The notes beneath the pieces were generated by a model, which ran no database searches, was not told the origin of the DNA, and worked only from the letters and a program-made list of their open reading frames with translations. A program made the translations under genes and the position numbers. This document shows positions 1 to 5,572 of a stretch of 13,144 bases of DNA, piece after piece (the stretch's first letter is position 1; each line of letters opens with the position of its first letter). Origin of the DNA: CAIXQW01 sp046049675 (lineage in GTDB: Bacteria; Bacteroidota; Bacteroidia; Chitinophagales; Chitinophagaceae); the NCBI GenBank assembly GCA_046049675.1, contig JBJORA010000098.1, forward strand, positions 1-13,144, given 5' to 3'.

Positions 1-334
1 TTTTTGGGATTTCTGCAACACTCGTCTTGTCCTTCAAATTGCAGGAACTTGTCAAAGCAAAAGTTAATAAAATCGTTGCAAATTTTCTAATCATTGGACT
101 GTCTCGGTATTATAGCAGCTAACACAATAATATTCGCATGTTCCCATTCCTCCAAATATTTAGCCAAAACACGCCAATAGCTATCAGTAGTCATTCTATA
201 TCAAGCATTTGCATATTTAGTACTATGCAGAATACGCTTGTGCATTTCCAATAGTATTTATAGCAGTACCATCTATTAGGCGTATGTCTAGTATTGTCAA
301 ATAGTGAGCGATATCTAACGAATAGTAGCAACCA
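1..334. other. Left-end stretch without a convincing gene
   Basis: I see no supported gene here. On the minus strand two short ATG-started frames exist: 372 down to 223 (49 codons, beginning MGLFGNRRARF and containing DIRLIDGTAINTIG) and 194 down to 87 (35 codons, beginning MTTDSYWRVLAKYLEEW). The second frame stays open to the window edge apart from a single TAG at 87-89. The two lie in different frames. Together they could be scraps of a decayed gene, but frames of this length are common by chance in AT-rich DNA. The first starts inside the terminator of the neighbouring gene, which argues against it. On the plus strand, frames open from the left edge run only to stops at 88-90 and 120-122. 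Confidence 0.3.
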
Positions 335-370
335 CAAACAAAACGGGCTCGTCTGTTACCAAACAAGCCC
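335..370 (-). terminator. Rho-independent terminator of the PDZ protein gene
   Basis: Read on the minus strand, GGGCTTGT (370 to 363) pairs with ACGAGCCC (352 to 345) as an 8-bp stem with one G-T wobble and a 10-base loop. The T-rich run GTTTTGTTTG (344 to 335) follows at once. It lies 41 bases beyond the stop codon of the minus-strand gene at 411-1088. A second, smaller hairpin (TGCAC, loop TAG, GTGCA at 391-403) lies between the stop and this terminator. Stem, T-tract and position all agree. Confidence 0.75.
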
Positions 371-410
371 ATTCTATAATGCGATGCTGCTGCACTAGGT
401 GCAACAAGTT

Positions 411-1088
411 TTACTTAGAAATAATTAACTTCTCAGAGTACTGCTGTGTTTTGCTAAACACACGTACAAAGTAAGTGCCATTGGCATAGTCTGTTACATC
501 AATAGGAAGCGATAGCAAGCCATCGTTCTTATGCTTCATGCTTTTTACCAAACCACCTTTATTATCGTAAATGCTAATGGTTAAATCGCCAGCAATACGA
601 ATATTTGATTTTAAGGTGAAGCTATTCTGTGCGGGATTTGGCGTAATCATCAATTGTGCAGTTGTATTAGTTACTACATCGTCGCAGCATTCTTGCACGG
701 TTATTGTTTTTGTTTGCAATGCGCCTAGTGCGATGTTCTTTGTATTTACAACACCATTGTGCTTGTACATAATGCTTACCACATCACCTGGTTTGTGAGC
801 GGCTACCATCTTAATAAGTGCTACATTAGATATAATAGGCGTGTTTTCAAATTGCAAGAGTACGTCGCCTACAGCTAAATTGTTACGCTGTGCCGCAGTA
901 TTAGGAATAACTTCTAATACAGTTGCCGTTTTTTCAACAGTATTCACATTAAACCTTATGCCAATAAAAGGACCGCTTTCTATAATGCGCTGCTTGTCGC
1001 AAATGTTTTTACATTGGCTAAGATCTTGTGCATTGGCAATTGTTGTACCTGCAATAGCAAGTAAAAGGATTTGTAATTTTTTAATCAT
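411..1088 (-). CDS. Secreted PDZ-domain protein with T9SS type A sorting tail
   Basis: This 225-residue protein starts with a classic signal peptide (MIKKLQILLLAIAGTTIANA, cleavage predicted before Gln21). A PDZ-like domain spans about residues 37-125. It has the carboxylate-binding-loop segment FIGIRF (41-46) and the typical core NNLAVGDVLLQF (69-80, compare GLxxGD). No protease domain is attached, so it is a peptide-binding rather than catalytic protein. Two Cys-Cys residues (CC at 134-135) lie in the linker. Residues from about 145, with PNP at 150-152 and an ending YFVRVFSKTQQYSEKLIISK, form a T9SS type A C-terminal sorting domain. The product should therefore cross the outer membrane and be released or anchored on the surface. 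It stands alone on the minus strand with its own terminator. ATG at 1088 fits the signal peptide. Its ligand cannot be told from the sequence. Confidence 0.85.
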   Translation of the reverse strand: MIKKLQILLLAIAGTTIANAQDLSQCKNICDKQRIIESGPFIGIRFNVNTVEKTATVLEVIPNTAAQRNNLAVGDVLLQFENTPIISNVALIKMVAAHKPGDVVSIMYKHNGVVNTKNIALGALQTKTITVQECCDDVVTNTTAQLMITPNPAQNSFTLKSNIRIAGDLTISIYDNKGGLVKSMKHKNDGLLSLPIDVTDYANGTYFVRVFSKTQQYSEKLIISK

Positions 1089-1101
1089 ACGCTTGTGGTA
1101 T

Positions 1102-1110
1102 CAAATTTTA
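1102..1110 (-). promoter_or_regulatory. Possible -7 box of the minus-strand PDZ gene
   Basis: On the minus strand TAAAATTTG lies 13 bases before the ATG at 1088. It resembles the Bacteroidota -7 box TAnnTTTG with one extra base. No clear TTG box is visible at the -33 distance, so this is a weak call. Confidence 0.3.
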
Positions 1111-1329
1111 TGAAATGTAAATGTAGGTAACATTCTAGCATTATGGCGTGCGCTATATTATTTAACACATCTTTACACTTTGTTGCTTGCTACCCGCGGC
1201 ATAGTACCAAACCTCAGTTATGTAACGCATATATAAGTAGCCTGCTGGCCAAGTTGTTGCGTTTTTGCAGCCTGCATGCAAAAGTGTTATTAGTATCGCT
1301 ACAGCTGCACCTAGGCTTGACTTATTTTA

Positions 1330-1550
1330 ACAATCATGCTAGCTTTCAATTTGAACTAACAGCCCGCACCTACGGAGCTGTGTATAATCTTTTGCTATCT
1401 AATCTACAAACAGCCCGCTCCTCTGGAGCTTAGGTTAGGAACAAACTAGCAATGTGTTTAGTGTACAATTGTCAGCGCTCGACGGCATGCTAATGCATAG
1501 CACCGACCGACCTAGAAATATGGAGCAGAAAATCAGTTCGCAGCACTAGG
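1330..1550 (+). repeat. Dispersed repeat of about 200 bp, copy 1
   Basis: This block is homologous, in the same orientation, to 12853-13070. Two parts are best conserved. One is a 30-bp module at 1350-1379 (27 of 30 identical to 12874-12903). The other is a 66-bp module at 1485-1550, matched by 13005-13070 with 7 differences; its 46-bp core (1505-1550) differs at a single base (1540). The segment between them is also alignable but diverged, and the spacing is nearly kept (105 versus 101 bp). The right edge is sharp, directly after CACTAGG. The first module ends in a hairpin-like unit, GCACC-TAC-GGAGC, repeated 51 bp later at 1411-1430 as a perfect stem (GCTCC, loop TCT, GGAGC). No transposase frame or clear terminal inverted repeat is seen. 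Confidence 0.85.
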
Positions 1551-1612
1551 TAATTCGTACCATCAGCCCTAATTACCTATGCCAATTTAACATATGCGTT
1601 AGGCCTGCTTTG

Positions 1613-1620
1613 TATTTTGC
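1613..1620 (+). promoter_or_regulatory. Putative -7 box for the EF-hand-like lipoprotein gene
   Basis: TATTTTGC lies 21 bases before the ATG at 1642. It fits a one-base-shorter form of the Bacteroidota -7 box (TAnnTTGC) that also appears before two other genes here at 2188 and 4232, at almost the same distance from the start. No convincing TTG box is found at the -33 position. Confidence 0.35.
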
Positions 1621-1641
1621 AGTACACTTTACTTTTTTGTT

Positions 1642-2052
1642 ATGATACGTTATACACAGCTTGCAGCATTATTAATCGCTTGTTCTTTGTTGTTTACAAG
1701 CTGCCAAAAGGAACCAATCACAGCAGAACAACTCGTTGGCATTACATTTTATGCGCAAGAATTTGGCGGCGACTTCGGCGATAGCTATCAATTTTTAGAT
1801 ACAAAAACAGTACGCTGCTATGGCTATAATGGCGCAGAAGATCTTACTTACAAAGTTTTTGATCGCGATATTACATTTTCAAATGGCACCTATGCCTGCT
1901 TAAATCGAAGCGCTTCAGCATTTCATTTTTCTAGATTTGAAGAACGACCATACGATGAGTGGACAGATTATAACGAAGATGGCGAGCAAACGCTTGATGA
2001 AGTATCAACTTACTATCGCGACGTAAAGATTAGATATTGGTTCTATAGATAA
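1642..2052 (+). CDS. Small lipoprotein with EF-hand-like calcium loop, function unknown
   Basis: The protein has 136 residues. The N-terminus is a lipoprotein signal with lipobox FTSC, making Cys21 the lipidated residue (MIRYTQLAALLIACSLLFTSC, 21 residues). Mature residues 22-136 are acidic and rich in aromatic residues. Near the C-terminus, DYNEDGEQTLDE (109-120) matches the EF-hand/dockerin calcium loop pattern: Asp1, Asn3, Asp5, Gly6 and Glu12. The hydrophobic residue usual at position 8 is Gln, so calcium binding is only plausible. Two further cysteines (59 and 86) could form a disulfide. No enzyme motif is seen and I do not recognise the family. The ATG start is fixed by the signal peptide. 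The product should be anchored in the periplasm or outer membrane. It is likely transcribed alone, with 165 bases before the next gene. Confidence 0.75.
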   Translation: MIRYTQLAALLIACSLLFTSCQKEPITAEQLVGITFYAQEFGGDFGDSYQFLDTKTVRCYGYNGAEDLTYKVFDRDITFSNGTYACLNRSASAFHFSRFEERPYDEWTDYNEDGEQTLDEVSTYYRDVKIRYWFYR

Positions 2053-2102
2053 ACATTGCACGCGTGTGCCGCGTATATTTGGCATATAACCTTAATTGCA
2101 GT

Positions 2103-2155
2103 TGAGTCATTTTTTTTGACATCATTATGTCATTAATTTTTGACGCATATGTGAC
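2103..2155. promoter_or_regulatory. Phased GTCA/TGAC half-site array (candidate operator)
   Basis: Five four-base half-sites occur at 2106 (GTCA), 2117 (TGAC), 2129 (GTCA), 2141 (TGAC) and 2152 (TGAC). The start-to-start spacings are 11, 12, 12 and 11 bases, about one helical turn each. The middle pair forms a perfect inverted repeat, TGACAT-CATT-ATGTCA (2117-2132). The left unit is itself a palindrome, TGAGTCA (2103-2109). The array sits directly upstream of the putative promoter of the gene at 2218. No regulator can be named. Confidence 0.4.
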
Positions 2156-2163
2156 TGTACTTT

Positions 2164-2195
2164 TTGTTGCAATGTGTTGCAGGGTTTTATCTTGC
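2164..2195 (+). promoter_or_regulatory. Putative promoter of the large T9SS protein gene
   Basis: TTG boxes at 2164-2166 or 2167-2169 lie 21 or 18 bases before TATCTTGC (2188-2195). That spacing suits a Bacteroidota -33/-7 pair. The -7 box is the TAnnTTGC variant. The ATG at 2218 is 22 bases further on. Confidence 0.45.
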
Positions 2196-2217
2196 ATTCA
2201 AATAAATGTCTTGAATT

Positions 2218-3801
2218 ATGAAAAACCTAAACGCAACGTTACTCGCTTTTTTCTTTTTAGTATTTGGTACAACTGCTCAGGCGCAAACTGCTATGGCCAC
2301 ATTAGACATCAACAATGTGTCGGCAACTTTCCTCAATATGGGCGACATGTTTTGGAATCCAGTTACGCAACAGCCAGGCTACGAGTTTCCGAAAGGTAGT
2401 GGCAAGTACACAACTTTTACTAATGCTATTTGGTGCAGCGGCTACGACATTAGCAGTGGCGTATTAAAGGTGGCAGCACAGTCTTATCGCCAAGACGGCA
2501 ACGATTATTGGTGCGGTCCGCTTAATAGTGCTGGCACAATTGATAGCATAACGAGTAATGCATGGGATTATATCTGGAAGATCAATGCCTCAGCTGTAGA
2601 TAGCCATATTGCGCGCAGTGGTAGAACCATTGCAAACACACCTGCTGATATTGTAACATGGCCAGCCAAAGGCAATACGCTTGCTGCAGGTAAGGGTGGA
2701 GCAGCCCTAAGTATACCCGATGCGCTAGCACCTTTTGTAGATGTGAACAACGATGGTGTTTACAATTTTGTAGACGGCGATTACCCATTAATAAAAGGTA
2801 AACAAGCTTTGTGGTGGGTGTTCAATGACGTATGTCCTCATGCCGAGAGCGGTAGTGCACCATTAGGCTTGCAATTTCAAGCGATGGCTTATGCTTGCAC
2901 AGGTGAAGCTGTATTTGATAATAGTACAATGCTAAATCTTCAAATCATTAATAAAGGTGGTGCAAACTACAACGACTTTGTGCTATCAATGTTTGCAGAT
3001 TGCGATCTTGGTTATGTGTTTGATGATTTGTTGGGTTACGATTCTGCGCATCGTGCAGGTGTAATGTACAACGGCGATACTTTTGATGAAATTTACGGCA
3101 GCAATCTTACGCAGCATGCGGTTATATTGCGCAAATGTCCTGGCGACGGCACCTCCTTGCTGCCAGCCGGCTCATTAGGCACTTTCTATAATTCTCAAAA
3201 TGGTAATCCACAAAATGCGATGCAATTCCGTTATATCCAAACTGGCCGTACAGTGGCAGGTATTCCTTATACACGTAGCTGCAATACCACAGATACAAGC
3301 AAGCCAATATATCCTTTTGTATGGCCAGACGATCCATCTGTTATTGGCGGCATTAGCCAAAAGCAATGTGGCTATGGCGTAAACGATACTCGTATGGTAT
3401 TGAGCGCTGTGCCTATGGCTTTTAATGCCAATCAAACGCTGGAATTCGAATTTGCATTTACCAATACGCCTATAGGTTCCAACAACAACGACTTTGCAGC
3501 TATTAGAGCTAATGGCGATAAAATTTTATCAACAACAGGCGACTGCGGCACTCCGTCTTTAGGCATCACTTCAAGTGCAGCTGCTGGTACTATTAGCATT
3601 GCACCAAATCCTGCTTCAGATGTATTGCACATTGCGTTAGACAATCAGCAAGTAGAGCAAGTACTTGTCTTAAACAATATTGGTCAACAGATTTACAGCG
3701 GCAAAGTACAAGCAAGCACAGATATCAATTGCAGTACTTGGCCACGTGGTATTTACGTTGTAAAAGTTGGTAGAACTTCTACAAAGGTTTTATTGCGTTA
3801 A
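2218..3801 (+). CDS. Large T9SS-exported protein of unknown function
   Basis: This 527-residue protein has a signal peptide (MKNLNATLLAFFFLVFGTTAQA, then Gln23). The body resembles a group of long Bacteroidota secreted proteins that I know from recurring motifs but for which I know no function. The motifs are INNVSATFLNMGDMFW (31-46), PGYEFPKGSGKYT (53-65), IWCSGYD (71-77), AAQSYRQDGNDYWCGPL (86-102), an acidic DVNNDGVYNFVDGDYP (175-190) and ALWWVFND (197-204). The DVNNDG stretch is a good calcium-binding loop candidate. About 10 cysteines suggest disulfides and an extracellular location. Residues from about 457 (PNP at 463-465, GIYVVKVG, last residue Arg) are a T9SS type A sorting domain that would be removed on export. 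There is no catalytic motif; structural or adhesive roles are possible. The upstream half-site array suggests controlled expression. Confidence 0.85.
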   Translation: MKNLNATLLAFFFLVFGTTAQAQTAMATLDINNVSATFLNMGDMFWNPVTQQPGYEFPKGSGKYTTFTNAIWCSGYDISSGVLKVAAQSYRQDGNDYWCGPLNSAGTIDSITSNAWDYIWKINASAVDSHIARSGRTIANTPADIVTWPAKGNTLAAGKGGAALSIPDALAPFVDVNNDGVYNFVDGDYPLIKGKQALWWVFNDVCPHAESGSAPLGLQFQAMAYACTGEAVFDNSTMLNLQIINKGGANYNDFVLSMFADCDLGYVFDDLLGYDSAHRAGVMYNGDTFDEIYGSNLTQHAVILRKCPGDGTSLLPAGSLGTFYNSQNGNPQNAMQFRYIQTGRTVAGIPYTRSCNTTDTSKPIYPFVWPDDPSVIGGISQKQCGYGVNDTRMVLSAVPMAFNANQTLEFEFAFTNTPIGSNNNDFAAIRANGDKILSTTGDCGTPSLGITSSAAAGTISIAPNPASDVLHIALDNQQVEQVLVLNNIGQQIYSGKVQASTDINCSTWPRGIYVVKVGRTSTKVLLR

Positions 3802-3929
3802 TTTCACTGTGCTCACGAGCGAGATTTTTTGTACTAAAAAGTGAACGTACAGCACCAAGCGTTAACTACATTCGCTAAAAACTAATACTTTGTTTTCTTT
3901 GTTTACTTTGTGGTAGGTTATACCTCCAC

Positions 3930-3946
3930 GTTTTGCGAAGCAAAAC
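3930..3946. repeat. Perfect inverted repeat GTTTTGC-GAA-GCAAAAC
   Basis: A 7-bp perfect stem with a GAA loop stands at the left edge of the intergenic repeat patch. It lies 128 bases past the end of the large T9SS gene, with no T-tract following on either strand. It is therefore more likely part of the repeat family than a terminator. Confidence 0.6.
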
Positions 3947-3996
3947 CTCTGCGACCTCGGCGTAACACTCCGCGTCCTCAGCGGTTAAACACACCC

Positions 3997-4062
3997 ACAC
4001 CCAAACACAAACCCAAACCCTATTCACGCACACCCAAACACAATCCCACACCCTATTCACGC
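3997..4062 (+). repeat. 33-bp tandem duplication
   Basis: Units 3997-4029 and 4030-4062 are identical at 31 of 33 positions. Each starts with ACACCCAAACACAA and ends with CCCTATTCACGC. A partial third piece (CCCTATTCA, 4066-4074) follows. The unit length is a multiple of three, which explains why open frames survive across it. The DNA is strongly skewed to A and C on this strand. Confidence 0.85.
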
Positions 4063-4072
4063 GCGCCCTATT

Positions 4073-4137
4073 CAACCACTAACGCACTATGGTCAACTAA
4101 GTATTTACCAACCACTAAGGCACTAAGCCCAACTAAG
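4073..4137 (+). repeat. 29-bp units in tandem, 36-bp period
   Basis: Units 4073-4101 and 4109-4137 match at 25 of 29 positions. Both start CAACCACTAA, contain GCACTA and end CAACTAAG. Within each unit a shorter theme (ACTAAG / GCACTAAG) recurs. This CCACTAAGGCACTAAG type of sequence is familiar from intergenic repeats in other environmental bacterial genomes. Confidence 0.75.
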
Positions 4138-4231
4138 TTGCTGACAGTACATTATTCTTGGTGCTTATACACTTATAGTCCCGCACAAAAACTCACACAA
4201 ATTCGCTATATATACCGCACAAAAATACTTG

Positions 4232-4239
4232 TATCTTGC
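4232..4239 (+). promoter_or_regulatory. Putative -7 box for the small membrane protein gene
   Basis: TATCTTGC is identical to the box at 2188-2195 and lies 22 bases before the ATG at 4262, the same distance as there. This supports ATG 4262 as the start. No TTG is visible at the -33 distance. Confidence 0.4.
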
Positions 4240-4261
4240 ACACATATTTCGTCTACATATT

Positions 4262-4786
4262 ATGTTACAGATTTTAATTATCAGCCTCAAGTCTCACACA
4301 GAGTTTACACCCTTGTTACCAACTTTGTTGCAAGCCATGTTTGCATCACTGCCTGCAGGTGCCCTAGTACTTTTTTTGCGCAAGCTAAAAACAAAGAACA
4401 TTAAGCGCATTTCTAAAGAATTGCCAACAACAGGTAATCTTTACTTAGATATTGCTATTGTGTCGTCCATTGTTTTTGGGCTGATCACGCTTATTACCCT
4501 CATTGTAAGTGTAGCAGCATCAAGTGCAGGCGTTGTTACTGGCTTTGCAGCTACGCTTCTAGCAGTTGCTGGCATAGTGCGTCTCATTGCTTTTGTGGTA
4601 GGTTTAATTACTTCTTGGATGGCAGTGTTTGATCTACGCAAAAATCCACTTAGCGACGAGCGCAAAAACAAAACCATGAAGGCAATTGCAGCTGTGCTAG
4701 CAGGCATATTGACCGCATTTGCCTTGATTACATTTTTGGTTGTGCTGCTCGTAATTGGTATTCTTGCCTTATTATTTGGCTGGTAG
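4262..4786 (+). CDS. Small multi-pass membrane protein, function unknown
   Basis: The protein has 174 residues from ATG 4262. The frame is open further back to a TTG at 4229, but that codon lies before the promoter box. A later ATG at 4337 (MFASLPAGALVLF) is a possible alternative. A weakly hydrophobic N-terminal part (about 22-39) is followed by a basic segment, LRKLKTKNIKRISKEL (39-54). The hydrophobic core follows at about 62-123, probably two to three helices, and includes a Gly/Ala-rich stretch. After a charged loop, DLRKNPLSDERKNKT (124-138), a last long hydrophobic region (141-172) ends in LFGW. Small inner-membrane proteins with this pattern are common in Bacteroidota but I know no function for them. 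There are no catalytic or binding motifs. Codon use looks like the neighbours, and the gene appears to stand alone. Confidence 0.65.
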   Translation: MLQILIISLKSHTEFTPLLPTLLQAMFASLPAGALVLFLRKLKTKNIKRISKELPTTGNLYLDIAIVSSIVFGLITLITLIVSVAASSAGVVTGFAATLLAVAGIVRLIAFVVGLITSWMAVFDLRKNPLSDERKNKTMKAIAAVLAGILTAFALITFLVVLLVIGILALLFGW

Positions 4787-4846
4787 AGCACCGCTTGTGT
4801 ATTGCCAATGGCAAGCATATCAGCAAGAAACTACGTTTTTATTCAC

Positions 4847-4854
4847 TAACTTTG
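4847..4854 (+). promoter_or_regulatory. -7 box abutting the rhodanese-thioredoxin start
   Basis: TAACTTTG matches TAnnTTTG exactly. Only four bases separate it from the ATG at 4859. Because transcription normally begins a few bases after this box, the mRNA would start at or next to the start codon, that is, leaderless. No good -33 TTG is visible. A small hairpin (TTGCC, loop AAT, GGCAA at 4802-4814) lies upstream. Confidence 0.5.
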
Positions 4855-4858
4855 CAGC

Positions 4859-5572
4859 ATGAGTATTAAAAGTTTAGTACTAGCCATTTGGTGTGGCATA
4901 GCACTTACAGCTTGCGCGCAAAACCCTGCTATTACTAATTTAAGTGTTGCAGATTTTGCCACGGCTATTGCTACAGATACCACGCAAATTGTAGATGTAC
5001 GCACTGCAGGCGAATATCAAGGCGGCTTTATACGCAATGCAAAAAATATTGATCAAGAAAGCAAAGATTTTATCGCTCAAATGAGTGCGTATGATAAGCA
5101 AAAACCTGTTTATATCTATTGCCTCAGTGGTGGTCGTAGCGGCAGCGCTGCTAAACGTTTGGCAGATGCTGGCTTTACAAAGATATTTAACCTTACAGGC
5201 GGTGTTATGGCTTGGAGAGGCGAAGCTAAAACTTTAGTGATTAATCCACCTACAGCTGGTGCACCGGCTGCAGCACCTAGTATGACGATGGCGCAGTTCC
5301 AACAAGCTACTAGCAGCGGTACTGTACTCGTAGAATTTTATGCCCCATGGTGCGGACCATGCAAAGTGCTTAAGCCAATCGTACAAGAAATAGAGCGCGA
5401 GCAAAGCGGCGCTGTAAAAGTATTGTATATCGATATTGATAAAAATGCCGAGCTAGCTGATGGACTTAAGCTAAAGCAAATTCCTGTGATACAGGTGTAC
5501 AAGAATGGCAAACGCAAATGGCATAATGTTGGCCTTGCTACCAAAGAGCAAATTGTAAAAAAGCTTGCATAA
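4859..5572 (+). CDS. Rhodanese-thioredoxin fusion lipoprotein
   Basis: This 237-residue protein has a lipoprotein signal with lipobox LTAC (Cys19 lipidated), so the enzyme faces the periplasm. Residues about 26-125 form a rhodanese domain: IVDVRTAGEYQGGFI (44-58) is the usual DVR/GHI region. The active-site loop is CLSGGRS with catalytic Cys88, and GGVMAWRG (114-121) closes the domain. An Ala/Pro linker (129-140) leads to a thioredoxin domain (about 141-237) with the redox centre WCGPC (Trp164, Cys165, Cys168) and the cis-proline motif QIPV (Pro209). All key residues of both domains are present. A plausible role is handling of sulfur or thiols in the periplasm, with the thioredoxin reducing persulfide on Cys88; that coupling is inference. 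The stop overlaps the next gene by 8 bases, implying co-translation. Confidence 0.88.
   Translation: MSIKSLVLAIWCGIALTACAQNPAITNLSVADFATAIATDTTQIVDVRTAGEYQGGFIRNAKNIDQESKDFIAQMSAYDKQKPVYIYCLSGGRSGSAAKRLADAGFTKIFNLTGGVMAWRGEAKTLVINPPTAGAPAAAPSMTMAQFQQATSSGTVLVEFYAPWCGPCKVLKPIVQEIEREQSGAVKVLYIDIDKNAELADGLKLKQIPVIQVYKNGKRKWHNVGLATKEQIVKKLA

Larger units (their letters stand above)
1089..1641. other. 553-base intergenic region between divergent genes
   Basis: The gap lies between the minus-strand PDZ gene and the plus-strand lipoprotein gene, so it must hold both promoters. Its right part is occupied by the dispersed repeat listed separately (about 1330-1550). The left part (1120-1330) shows no protein-like frame: a 96-codon open frame at 1143-1433 runs straight into the repeat and has no homology-like features. 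The part next to the lipoprotein gene holds its putative promoter. Confidence 0.6.
3802..4261. other. 460-base intergenic region filled with short repeats
   Basis: There is no credible gene here. The left 100 bases show AT-rich sequence (TTTTTTGT after the preceding stop region) but no clear terminator. From 3930 to about 4137 nearly everything is repeat: a hairpin, a run of imperfect short units (CTCTGCGACCTCGG / CTCCGCGTCCTCAGCGG, 3947-3985), a 33-bp tandem duplication and a 29-bp tandem pair, listed separately. Long open frames on both strands (3910-4404 plus, 3875-4075 minus) only read through this low-complexity DNA. Confidence 0.65.

Noticed and set aside
1143..1433. 96-codon plus-strand open frame
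   Set aside because: It runs into the dispersed repeat, ends in residues encoded by the hairpin units, has no signal or domain and no promoter at the right distance.
2058..2069. GCAC-GCGT-GTGC hairpin as terminator of the EF-hand-like lipoprotein gene
   Set aside because: Only a 4-bp stem and the T-run is more than 40 bases away; it may be a chance palindrome.
3875..4075. 66-codon minus-strand open frame with Val/Trp repeats
   Set aside because: It is the reverse reading of the same tandem repeat; no protein-like features.
3997..4137. CRISPR-like array
   Set aside because: Only two units of each repeat type, no unique spacers of constant length and no cas genes nearby.
4229..4261. Extension of the membrane protein to TTG 4229
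   Set aside because: The TTG lies upstream of the putative -7 box at 4232-4239, so it would not be transcribed from that promoter; ATG 4262 fits the usual spacing.
3910..4404. 164-codon plus-strand open frame with Pro-rich repeats (GTG start)
   Set aside because: It is kept open only by the 33-bp tandem repeat, is low in complexity and overlaps the start of the membrane protein gene.
4441..4818. 125-codon minus-strand open frame
   Set aside because: It lies opposite the membrane protein gene; the plus-strand frame has clear membrane helices and a promoter box, so this is its shadow.
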